From Tannerella sp. (GTDB lineage Bacteria > Bacteroidota > Bacteroidia > Bacteroidales > Tannerellaceae): a stretch of 8,869 nucleotides of DNA. Positions 1 to 6,700 of the stretch are shown piece by piece. Within the stretch, counting starts at the first letter, position 1; each line of letters starts with the position of its first letter. The notes under the pieces were generated by a model. It did not search any database. It worked only from the letters and a program-made list of their open reading frames with translations, and had not been told where the DNA came from. The stretch spans positions 1 to 8,869 of the forward strand of contig JAITHS010000005.1 of assembly GCA_031279875.1 (NCBI GenBank), written 5' to 3'. Position numbers and translations under genes: made by a program.

Positions 1-635
1 TTTTACATCAACAACTCAACGTCAAGTGTTTGCTTGTCGGCTATGACCACCGGTTCGGACACAACCGCGAGGAAGGGTTTGAAGACTACTGTCGCTACGC
101 ATCGCAGTGCGGCATGGAAGTGCTGCAAGTTCCCTCAAATAAACAATATGCAATGACAAACACCCTGTCTGTCAGTTCCTCGTCGATACGTCGCTGCCTG
201 TCGGAAGGCAATATCGCAACGGCAAACGCCATGCTCGGATACCGTTACAGACTGACGGGCAAAGTTGTATCAGGCGCCAAAATCGGCAGAACACTCGGCT
301 TTCCTACCGCCAATATAGTCTTGAACGATAAAACGAAGATGCTCCCCAAAAACGGGTCGTATGCCGTAACGGTAGAGGAAACTAAACGCGGATTGCTCTA
401 CATCGGTTCGCGACCTACGATAGAAGACGAGGCCGGTCAAAACAGCAATAACGGCACTTCCATTGAAGTCCATATCATTGACTTCGACGGCGATTTATAC
501 GGACAAACGCTGACGGTTGAGTTTGTCGCTTTTATACGCGACGAGATGAAATTCGACTCTCCCGAAGCCTTAAAACAGCAAATTGCCGCAGACATGGTAG
601 AGACGTTGCACGCAACGTCTCCACGCACGCCATGA
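1..635 (+). CDS. ribF: Bifunctional FAD synthetase/riboflavin kinase, 3' part (5' end outside window)
   Basis: RibF phosphorylates riboflavin to FMN and adenylylates FMN to FAD in the cytoplasm. The reading frame is open from base 3, so the gene is cut by the window edge; about 210 codons are visible. The first residues (LLVGYDHRFGHNRE) are the end of the adenylyltransferase core, and SSSSIRRCL matches the family's ISSTxIR-like element. The kinase domain follows, with GKVVSGAKIGRTLGFPTANI carrying the PTAN motif, then YIGSRPTIED, IEVHIIDFDGDLYGQ and FIRDEMKFDSPEAL, all typical of riboflavin kinase. The TTG at 30 is an internal leucine, not the start. The last residues (ETLHATSPRTP) are encoded by a palindromic repeat, so this tail is probably not ancestral. 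The gene converges on recF. Identity is secure; the N-terminal half cannot be judged. Confidence 0.95.
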   Translation, partial: LHQQLNVKCLLVGYDHRFGHNREEGFEDYCRYASQCGMEVLQVPSNKQYAMTNTLSVSSSSIRRCLSEGNIATANAMLGYRYRLTGKVVSGAKIGRTLGFPTANIVLNDKTKMLPKNGSYAVTVEETKRGLLYIGSRPTIEDEAGQNSNNGTSIEVHIIDFDGDLYGQTLTVEFVAFIRDEMKFDSPEALKQQIAADMVETLHATSPRTP

Positions 636-659
636 GACGTTGACAAGCAACGTCTCTAC
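597..659. repeat. Double palindromic repeat joining the 3' ends of ribF and recF
   Basis: Two palindromes stand in tandem. The first has 10-bp perfect arms (600-609 and 612-621, gagacgttgc/gcaacgtctc) that extend to 13 bp with one mismatch. The second has 9-bp arms (634-642 and 648-656). The outermost arms, 597-609 and 647-659, are a perfect 13-bp inverted repeat (gtagagacgttgc), so the block can fold as two hairpins or as one long stem. The ribF TGA (633-635) and the recF TAG (read on the minus strand at 656-658) both lie inside it. No T-tract follows on either strand. From memory, this GTAGAGACGTTGC-type motif is dispersed in several bacterial genomes. A bidirectional terminator role is inferred. 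Confidence 0.9.
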
Positions 660-1741
660 AACCCCCGACCGTTTTCGATACGGAACAATGAATAATCGTG
701 TGTAAGATTTTTGACTATGCGGTCGAGGTATTCGCGGTTGGTGTCGGTAATAAAGATTTGTCCGAAACGGTCGCTGCTCACCAAACCGATGATGCGCTCT
801 ACCCGCTCTGCATCCAATTTATCGAAGATGTCGTCGAGCAGCAGAATGGGTTGCGACATACCTTTGACGACCATAAGCGAAAACTGCGCAAGTTTGAGGG
901 CGATGAGGAACGTTTTGTTTTGCCCCTGCGAGCCTGCGCGACGGATTAGTTTGTCGCCGAGCGTCATCTCAATATCGTCCTTATGCGTTCCGAAAGTAGT
1001 ATAACCGGCTACGAGGTCTTTGGCGCGACTGTCTCTCAACGATTTAACGAAATCGCTGTCGGCAAGTTGCGAGTTATATTTCAGTCCGGCGAGTTCGTTT
1101 TGACCGCTCACAAGCGCGTAATACTCATTAAAGAGCGGCGTTATTTCATCTAACATTTCCCGCCTTTTGGCATAAACATACTGCCCGTACTGCTCCATCT
1201 GCATTTCGAGAATATCAAAAGTCTGATAATCCGACGATTTATCTTTCAACAGAGCGTTTCTCTGCAATACCGCTTTATTATATAGAACGAGAGAATTGAG
1301 ATAGCGGGCGTCGTTTTGGGAGAGAAACATGTCGGCAAAACGGCGTCGTTCCTCGCTTCCGCCGCTGATAAGTTCGGCGTCGGCAGGCGAAATCATCACT
1401 AACGGCAATAGCCCGATATGTTCCGACATGCGCGAATATTCTTTGGCGTTGCGTTTAAAAACCTTGTGATGACCGCGTCTGACGGCACAAAAAACGTCTT
1501 CCGTCCTGTTCTCGAAGAGATATGTTCCCTGAACGATACACATATCCTCGCCGTCGCGGATTATTTGCGAATCGGGAGTATGAAGGTGACTTTTTGTAAA
1601 CGAAAGATAATACACCGCATCAAGCAGGTTGGTTTTGCCCATGCCGTTATTGCCGAAAAAACAGTTCATTTTGGCAGAACAGGCTATTTCCGCCTGAAGA
1701 ATATTTTTATAGTTTATGACTGATAATTTATTGATAATCAT
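656..1741 (-). CDS. recF: DNA replication and repair protein RecF
   Basis: RecF is an SMC/ABC-type ATPase that acts with RecO and RecR to load RecA at single-strand gaps. The 361-aa length is normal for the family. The N-terminus (MIINKLSVINYKN) is followed by Walker A GNNGMGKT at residues 30-37. The ABC signature equivalent GSQGQ is at about 270-274 and Walker B LLLDD at about 300-304, followed by IFDKLD (D-loop region) and FITDT. All ATPase motifs are intact. The start is the ATG whose complement is 1739-1741; the sequence before it is A/T-rich with no Shine-Dalgarno site, as is usual in Bacteroidota. It is transcribed alone, divergently from the TPR-ribH operon, and its TAG stop comes from the palindromic repeat it shares with ribF. 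The C-terminal residues ENGRGL show no sign of truncation. Confidence 0.97.
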   Translation of the reverse strand: MIINKLSVINYKNILQAEIACSAKMNCFFGNNGMGKTNLLDAVYYLSFTKSHLHTPDSQIIRDGEDMCIVQGTYLFENRTEDVFCAVRRGHHKVFKRNAKEYSRMSEHIGLLPLVMISPADAELISGGSEERRRFADMFLSQNDARYLNSLVLYNKAVLQRNALLKDKSSDYQTFDILEMQMEQYGQYVYAKRREMLDEITPLFNEYYALVSGQNELAGLKYNSQLADSDFVKSLRDSRAKDLVAGYTTFGTHKDDIEMTLGDKLIRRAGSQGQNKTFLIALKLAQFSLMVVKGMSQPILLLDDIFDKLDAERVERIIGLVSSDRFGQIFITDTNREYLDRIVKNLTHDYSLFRIENGRGL

Positions 1742-1776
1742 ATATTTATTCTATAAAGGAACAAATGGTAGCAGTG

Positions 1777-1805
1777 CAAAAGTAAAAAAAAAATCGCAAA
1801 AACAT
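1777..1805 (-). promoter_or_regulatory. Promoter of recF (Bacteroidota type)
   Basis: On the minus strand the -7 element TACTTTTG lies at 1784-1777, a perfect match to TAnnTTTG. A TTG at the usual distance is lacking; the -33 position (about 1803-1805) reads ATG. The predicted start of transcription is near 1771, leaving a leader of about 30 nt before the recF ATG. The spacer contains a 10-A run (T on the coding strand). Confidence 0.6.
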
Positions 1806-1834
1806 TGAAAATCCAAAAAAAAATCGTACTTTTG
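1805..1834 (+). promoter_or_regulatory. Promoter of the TPR-ribH operon (Bacteroidota type)
   Basis: TTG at 1805-1807 and TACTTTTG at 1827-1834 are separated by 19 nt, matching the Bacteroidota primary sigma consensus (TTG-N19-20-TAnnTTTG). Transcription would start near 1840, about 25 nt before the ATG at 1865. The match also rules out the longer in-frame start at 1805, which lies inside the promoter. Its -33 region overlaps that of the divergent recF promoter. Confidence 0.8.
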
Positions 1835-1864
1835 CACCCCAAAATAATAAAATATTCAAACTTT

Positions 1865-2554
1865 ATGGCAAAAAAGAATGACAAGACGGAAACTGCCGGC
1901 AAAGAAGTAGGCGAATTAGTATCACGCTCGGAGCAGTTTATTGAGAACAACAAAAAGAATATCTCTTACGGGCTCATTGCTCTGGCAGCGATAATAGCCG
2001 CTATCGTAGCATATAACGTCCTCTATCTCACGCCCAAAAACGAGAACGCCGCCAAAGCGCTCTACAAAGGCGAACAGTACTTTCAAAAGGATTCTTTCAA
2101 CCTTGCTCTCAACGGCAACGGCGTTGATTATGACGGTTTTGAGTACATCATCAACAACTACGGCGGCACAAAATCGGCAAATCTCGCTAAGGCTTACGCC
2201 GGTATCTGCTGCTACAAAAACGGCGACTATGACGGTGCTATCAAGCATCTGAAATCGTTTGACGGTAACGATGATAACATCGCACCCGCAATTATCGGAC
2301 TGATAGGAGATTGCTGCGTTGACGCCGGTAATGTAGGGGAAGGTATAACCTATTTTGAGAAGGCCGCCAAAAAGGCTGCCAACGACTTTCTGTCGCCGGT
2401 CTATCTCAAAAAGGCCGGTATTGCATACGAAAGCCTGCAACGCTATGGCGACGCCATCAAGGTCTATACCGAGATAAAGGAGAAACATGCCGCTTCGATG
2501 GAAGCCGTTGATATTCAAAAATATATAACAAGAGCCGAGTTGGCTGTGAAGTAA
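1865..2554 (+). CDS. Membrane-anchored tetratricopeptide (TPR) protein
   Basis: 229 aa. The N-terminus is charged and soluble (residues 1-32). A single hydrophobic segment at about 33-54 ([20 protein letters not shown]) is followed by a C-terminal domain of paired helices with TPR character: [20 protein letters not shown] near 110-129, a second repeat at about 140-170 ([20 protein letters not shown]) and a third near 180-205 ([18 protein letters not shown]). The layout, a short cytoplasmic head, one membrane span and an exported TPR domain, resembles YfgM-type anchored TPR proteins, which act in envelope protein quality control; that comparison is inference. The ATG at 1865 is chosen because the upstream in-frame ATG overlaps the promoter. 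The gene is first in an operon with ribH, 4 nt apart. No enzymatic motif is visible; a role as a protein-interaction scaffold is most likely. Confidence 0.88.
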   Translation: MAKKNDKTETAGKEVGELVSRSEQFIENNKKNISYGLIALAAIIAAIVAYNVLYLTPKNENAAKALYKGEQYFQKDSFNLALNGNGVDYDGFEYIINNYGGTKSANLAKAYAGICCYKNGDYDGAIKHLKSFDGNDDNIAPAIIGLIGDCCVDAGNVGEGITYFEKAAKKAANDFLSPVYLKKAGIAYESLQRYGDAIKVYTEIKEKHAASMEAVDIQKYITRAELAVK

Positions 2555-2558
2555 AAGC

Positions 2559-3053
2559 ATGGCATCAGCATATCAAAACCTGTCATCTTACGATCCGGCA
2601 ACAGTTCCCGACGCCTCGAAGATGAGGTTCGGAATAGTAGTATCGGAGTGGAATCGCAGTGTTACGGAGCGGCTTCTCGAAGGCGCCTGCAACACTCTCG
2701 AACGGCACGGAGCAACCGACGGCAATATACACGTATTCCGCGTGTCGGGCAGTTTCGAACTTACTTACGGCGCTCAACAGGTAATCAAATATGCCGACGT
2801 TGATGCCGTTATTACGCTCGGTTGCGTAGTGAGGGGTGATACACCGCATTTCGACTATGTTTGTCAAGGTGCGACGCAAGGCATCACAACACTCAACGCA
2901 ACACAGGATATTCCGGTGATTTTCGGACTGTTAACTACCGATACTATGGAGCAGGCAGAAGAGCGTGCAGGAGGTAAATTCGGTAACAAAGGAGACGAAT
3001 GTGCAGTAACTGCAATAAAAATTTGCGATTTTATTTGCAAATTAAAAAAATAG
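2559..3053 (+). CDS. ribH: 6,7-dimethyl-8-ribityllumazine synthase
   Basis: RibH condenses 5-amino-6-ribitylaminouracil with 3,4-dihydroxy-2-butanone 4-phosphate to form lumazine, the penultimate step of riboflavin synthesis. The 164-aa length is typical. Visible motifs are [20 protein letters not shown] (W31-N32 at the ring-stacking position), GSFE (64-67), [14 protein letters not shown] (89-101, with H97 matching the catalytic histidine), [15 protein letters not shown] and [16 protein letters not shown], whose R136 matches the phosphate-contacting arginine of the family. No key residue is missing. The gene is second in the operon after the TPR gene, so it is probably co-transcribed from the promoter at 1805-1834. 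No FMN riboswitch is seen before either gene. The end of the gene (from about 3034) doubles as the upstream element of the tRNA promoter. Confidence 0.97.
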   Translation: MASAYQNLSSYDPATVPDASKMRFGIVVSEWNRSVTERLLEGACNTLERHGATDGNIHVFRVSGSFELTYGAQQVIKYADVDAVITLGCVVRGDTPHFDYVCQGATQGITTLNATQDIPVIFGLLTTDTMEQAEERAGGKFGNKGDECAVTAIKICDFICKLKK

Positions 3054-3065
3054 TTCGTATCTTTG
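3034..3065 (+). promoter_or_regulatory. Promoter of the tRNA-Tyr/tRNA-Gly operon
   Basis: TTTG at 3034-3037 and TATCTTTG at 3058-3065, a perfect TAnnTTTG, are 20 nt apart. The -33 element lies inside the last codons of ribH, and the -7 element begins 5 nt after its stop codon. Transcription should start near 3070. A 7-bp inverted repeat (aatttgc 3020-3026, gcaaatt 3037-3043) overlaps the -33 element; no T-run follows it, so it is not a convincing ribH terminator. Confidence 0.75.
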
Positions 3066-3160
3066 CAGCGTTTTTCAGAGGAAAAAACGCCCCGCGAAAG
3101 CGGAAAACGGCACGACAACATACTACAAGCGCTATCAAAGCGTTTTACAAAACAAAAAAA
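3066..3160 (+). other. Structured 5' leader of the tRNA operon
   Basis: About 90 nt separate the predicted transcription start from tRNA-Tyr. Three potential hairpins are visible: gcgttttt/aaaaacgc (3068-3075 with 3083-3090), ccgc-GAAA-gcgg with a GNRA tetraloop (3092-3103), and cgct/agcg (3130-3133 with 3139-3142). No convincing reading frame starts here. It is probably removed by RNase P and other nucleases during tRNA maturation. A function beyond this is not shown. Confidence 0.4.
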
Positions 3161-3243
3161 GGGCAGATACCAGAGTGGCCAAATGGGGCAGACTGTAAAT
3201 CTGCTGGCTTACGCCTACGGTGGTTCGAATCCATCTCTGCCCA
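3161..3243 (+). tRNA. tRNA-Tyr (anticodon GTA)
   Basis: The 83-nt cloverleaf is complete. The acceptor stem is gggcaga (3161-3167) with tctgccc (3236-3242) and discriminator A3243. The anticodon stem gcaga/tctgc encloses loop ctGTAaa with anticodon GTA at 3195-3197. There is a long class II variable arm (3205-3218, ggc/gcc stem), as expected for bacterial tRNA-Tyr. The T-stem is ggtgg/ccatc with a standard TTCGAAT loop. The 3' CCA is not encoded (cgg follows), so it must be added by the CCA-adding enzyme. It is the first gene of a two-tRNA transcript. Confidence 0.97.
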
Positions 3244-3250
3244 CGGGATC

Positions 3251-3316
3251 AATTACGAATTAAAAATTAAGAATTAAAAATTAAGAATTACGAATTACGA
3301 TTTTCCGTTCGTAATT
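3251..3316. repeat. A/T-rich tandem and inverted repeat between the tRNAs
   Basis: Two perfect tandem copies of gaattaaaaattaa (14 bp) lie at 3257-3270 and 3271-3284, followed by a partial copy. They are flanked by aattacgaa copies at 3251-3259 and 3286-3294. The right end folds back: aattacga (3293-3300) pairs with tcgtaatt (3309-3316) across an 8-nt loop. There is no coding potential. In the tRNA transcript it forms the spacer that must be cut out. Confidence 0.8.
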
Positions 3317-3321
3317 AAATT

Positions 3322-3394
3322 GCGGAAGTAGCTCAGTTGATAGAGCATTAGCCTTCCAAGCTGAGGGTCGCGGGTTTGAGCCCCGTCTTCCGCT
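3322..3394 (+). tRNA. tRNA-Gly (anticodon TCC)
   Basis: A 73-nt cloverleaf: acceptor gcggaag (3322-3328) with cttccgc (3387-3393) and discriminator T3394; D-stem gctc/gagc; anticodon stem ttagc/gctga around loop ctTCCaa, with TCC at 3355-3357, reading GGA and probably GGG; T-stem gcggg/cccgt. CCA is not encoded. The D-loop reads AGTTGATA, so position 19 is A3340, and the T-loop reads TTTGAGC, so position 56 is T3377. The usual G19-C56 elbow pair is thus replaced by A19-U56, which keeps Watson-Crick pairing. Otherwise it looks fully functional. Confidence 0.96.
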
Positions 3395-3403
3395 CTCACC
3401 CTA

Positions 3404-3440
3404 AAAGCCTCATTACGATAGTGATGAGGCTTTCTTTTTT
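3404..3440 (+). terminator. Intrinsic terminator of the tRNA operon
   Basis: aaagcctcattac (3404-3416) pairs with gtgatgaggcttt (3421-3433) in a 13-bp stem with one G-U pair and a GATA tetraloop, followed by tctttttt (3433-3440). The stem starts 10 nt after tRNA-Gly. Confidence 0.92.
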
Positions 3441-3467
3441 GAAACAACCCTTGTGTGCAGCGAAAAC

Positions 3468-3489
3468 AAGTGTCGTCCCATGCGGGACT
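3468..3489. repeat. Short hairpin repeat, copy 1
   Basis: aagtgtcgtccc followed by atgcgggact. The core gtccc (3475-3479) pairs with gggac (3484-3488) over a 4-nt loop. A near-identical copy lies 70 bp downstream. Confidence 0.8.
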
Positions 3490-3537
3490 ATTGTTGATAT
3501 GCCTCCTCTCTCCGGAGACTGAAGTCACCGGTTAATA

Positions 3538-3558
3538 AAGTGTCGTCCCTGCGGGACT
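3538..3558. repeat. Short hairpin repeat, copy 2
   Basis: aagtgtcgtccctgcgggact without the break would be the same 22-bp unit as copy 1 minus one base in the loop. gtccc (3545-3549) pairs with gggac (3553-3557). Both copies have the same orientation. Confidence 0.8.
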
Positions 3559-3650
3559 TCGTAATTTTAAAACCCTGCAAGCGGTTTGGAGAAAGCAGAA
3601 AGCAGAAGGGGGCTGTCCCATCAAAACCTTAACAATCAACCACATACCAA

Positions 3651-3662
3651 AAAACATGTTTT
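3651..3662. promoter_or_regulatory. Perfect palindrome upstream of the susC promoter, possible operator
   Basis: aaaacatgtttt is a perfect 12-bp inverted repeat centred about 60 bp before the predicted susC transcription start. That position would suit an activator dimer. The A/T-rich background makes chance occurrence plausible, and no regulator gene is in the window. Confidence 0.25.
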
Positions 3663-3679
3663 ATAACATATAAAAATTG

Positions 3680-3711
3680 TTGCTAAAAAAAAAAAAAAAC
3701 GTTTACCTTTG
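3680..3711 (+). promoter_or_regulatory. Promoter of the susC gene
   Basis: TTG at 3680-3682 and TACCTTTG at 3704-3711 (perfect TAnnTTTG) are 21 nt apart. The spacer contains an uninterrupted run of 15 A (3685-3699). Transcription should start near 3716, giving a leader of about 30 nt before the ATG at 3747. An alternative TTG at 3677-3679 would give an overlong spacing of 24. Confidence 0.7.
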
Positions 3712-3746
3712 CGGCGAAATAAACAATTAAATTCTCAAAAAAGCAG

Positions 3747-6700
3747 ATGAACAGTATGAAAATTGGTAAGAAAAGACTGCTTTCGGTTTTACTGATGATG
3801 AGTATCTGTTTGCCGCTTGCGGCACAGACAGGCGTTACCTTAAAAGGGCGCATTATAGACTCGTTCGGCGAACCGTTGGCTGGCGCCGTCATTTCAATTA
3901 TCGGCAGTACGCGAGGTTCGGCGGCCGACGAGGACGGCAAATTTGAATTAAACAATGTTACCGTAGGAACCCGACTAAAAGTGTCTTATCTCGGTATGAA
4001 AGACAAAGAAGTAACTTTTGAGGGCAAGAACGATTTGACAATTGAACTTGAAGAAAAGACGAGCGAGTTGGATGAAGTTATGGTAGTTGCTTTCGGCAAG
4101 CAGAAAAAGGAAAGCGTTTCGGCGGCTATCACTACCATCAAGCCGTCGGAATTGAAGATGCCCAGTTCCAACTTCACAACGGCTCTTGCGGGACGTATGG
4201 CGGGACTTATATCCTATCAGCGTAGCGGTGAGCCGGGCGAAGACGACGCCTCGTTTTTTGTGCGCGGCGTTACGACCTTGACTTACGGTGCAGGCCCGCT
4301 GATACTTATCGACGGCGTTGAGATGGGTTCTTCCGACCTTGCACGGCTTCAAACCGACGACATCGCTTCGTTCTCAATCCTCAAAGACGCCGCCGCAACA
4401 GCCCTCTACGGCGCACGCGGCGGTAACGGCGTTATTATGGTTACAACAAAAGAAGGAAAGGAAGGAAAGGCACAGATAACGTTCCGCTACGAAACATCAA
4501 TCTCGCAGCCGACACGTGAAATCGAAATGGCAGACCCCGTAACCTACATGCGCCTCAACAACGAAGCCGTCCTGACGCGCAATCCGCTGCAAGCCGTGCC
4601 TTACAGCGTCGAGAAAATCGAAAGCACAGAGCGCGGTCTCAACCCTTACGTCTATCCGGCCAACGACTGGTACAATATCATGTTTAAAGATCAGGCTATC
4701 AACCAGCGTTTCAACTTCAACGTAAGCGGTGGCGGTAACGTAGCGAGATATTATATCGCAGCCACGTTTAATCAAGACAACGGCGTTATCAAGTCGGTCA
4801 ACAAGAGCAAAAACGGCATCGACCTCAAACGCTACGTATTACGGTCGAATACCAATATCAACATCACAAAAACAACCGAAGCGGTAGTAAGGCTGCACGG
4901 CTCATTTGACGATTACGGCGGCCCACTTGATTCCGGCAGCGACCTTTACAGCAAAGTAGTAAGGAGCGATCCTGTCGCATTCCCCGCTTTCTTCGCGCCC
5001 GACGCTACTTATCAGCACAAGAAACATATCCTCTTCGGAAACACCGACCGAGGGCAGTATATCAACCCTTACGCCGATATGGTTAAAGGCTTTAAGCAAT
5101 ATTCAAGAAGTACGATGCTGGCACAGTTTGAGGTAAAGCAGAAACTTGATTTTATCACCGAAGGGCTTAATCTGCGCGGACTTTTCAGTACAAACAGATA
5201 TTCATATTTTGATGTACGCCGTCAGTATGTACCTTATTTTTATAATGTTACGTTCTACGACAAAATAAAAGACGAGTATCTTCTTAACAGCATCAATCCT
5301 AACACCGGCGAAGAAACGCTTAACTATTCCGAAGGAGATAAAGAAGTTAATACGACGCTTTATTTTGAGAGCGCTCTCAACTATGACCGCACGTTTAACG
5401 ACAAACACGGCGTAAGCGGTATGCTTGTTTTCAACATCCGCAACTATCTCAAAGGCAATGCCGGTTCACTGACCCTATCTTTGCCGCATCGCAACGTAGG
5501 GCTGTCGGGACGGTTTACCTACAACTATGACATGCGGTATTTCTTTGAAGCCAACTTCGGATACAACGGCTCGGAGCGCTTTGCCAAAGAGCATCGCTTC
5601 GGCTTTTTCCCCTCTATCGGCGGTGGCTGGATTATCAGTAACGAGCCGTTTTTCAATGATTTATCATCCGGCATAAGAAAGGCTATAACAAACCTCAAAG
5701 TTACGGCAACTTACGGACTTGTAGGTAATGATGCCATAGGAAATGAAGACGACCGCTTTTTTTACATCTCGGAAGTCAATCCTAACAACTCCGGCAGATC
5801 ATATACTTGGGGTGAAAATTTCGGCTACACAGTTAATGGCGTAAGTATAGGAAGATATGCCAATCCGTTGATAACATGGGAAGTGGCAACTAAAACAAAC
5901 TTTCGTCTCGAACTCGGACTGTTCGGCAAACTCGACCTTATAACCGATATTTATACCGAACGACGCGATAATATTTTGCAGACACGCTCGCAATTGCCTT
6001 CTACAATGGGTCTTTTGGTTCAGCCGCAGGCAAACGTAGGCGTAGCATCAGGCAGCGGAATAGACCTGTCGCTTGATTACAATCATTATTTTAACAAAGA
6101 TCTTTGGCTTACGGGTCGCTTCAACTATACTTACGCTCATTCAAAATGGGATGTTTACGAAGAACCCGATAACAGTCTTACGCCATGGCTTTCGCATATC
6201 GGAATACCTGTAAATCAAACTTACGGATATGTTGCGGAGCGTCTTTTTGTTGATGAAAAAGACGTTATCAACTCGCCCGAACAGGCGCTCGGAAGCGTTT
6301 ATATGGGTGGCGACATAAAGTATAAAGACATTAACGGCGACGACCGCATCACTTCCATTGACCGTGTGCCTATCGGCTATCCGACTACGCCGGAAGTGAT
6401 TTACGGCTTCGGGCTGTCGGCCGGTTACAAGGGGGTGGATTTATCGTTCTTCTTTCAGGGTCTCGGACGCGAATCGTTCTGGATCGACGCCGTCAAAACG
6501 TCGCCTTTCCTCGATACCGACGGCAACGGCTCCGTTAACTCCAAAAACGCACTGCTTAAAGTTTATGCCGACAGCCATTGGAGCGAAGATAACCGCAACT
6601 TGCACGCCCTCTGGCCACGTCTGACTGCGACGCAACTGTCGAACAACACGGCTACAAGTACGTGGTTTATGCGCGACGGCTCGTTTATGCGCCTCAAATC

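Larger units (their letters stand above)
3441..3679. other. Intergenic region between the tRNA operon and susC
   Basis: No credible gene lies between the tRNA terminator and the susC promoter. The stretch holds two copies of a short hairpin repeat (3468-3489 and 3538-3558), a short duplication gaaagca-gaaagca (3591-3604), the sequence ggctgtcccatcaaaacc (3611-3628), which loosely recalls an insertion-sequence end, and a perfect 12-bp palindrome (3651-3662). The reverse-strand reading frame at 3295-3528 crosses tRNA-Gly and is an artefact. Confidence 0.7.

Noticed and set aside
1805..1864. 20-codon N-terminal extension of the TPR protein from ATG 1805
   Set aside because: This stretch contains the -33 and -7 promoter elements, so it cannot be fully transcribed from that promoter; ATG 1865 is the natural start.
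1835..1864. FMN riboswitch controlling the TPR-ribH operon
   Set aside because: The predicted leader is only about 25 nt and A/T-rich, far too short for the FMN aptamer.
1922..2560. Minus-strand 212-aa frame opposite the TPR gene
   Set aside because: It overlaps almost the whole of a well-supported gene with its own promoter; its sequence has no recognisable domain.
3295..3528. Minus-strand 77-aa frame with AEDGAQTRDPQLGR
   Set aside because: This is the familiar false protein from the antisense strand of a tRNA gene (tRNA-Gly here).
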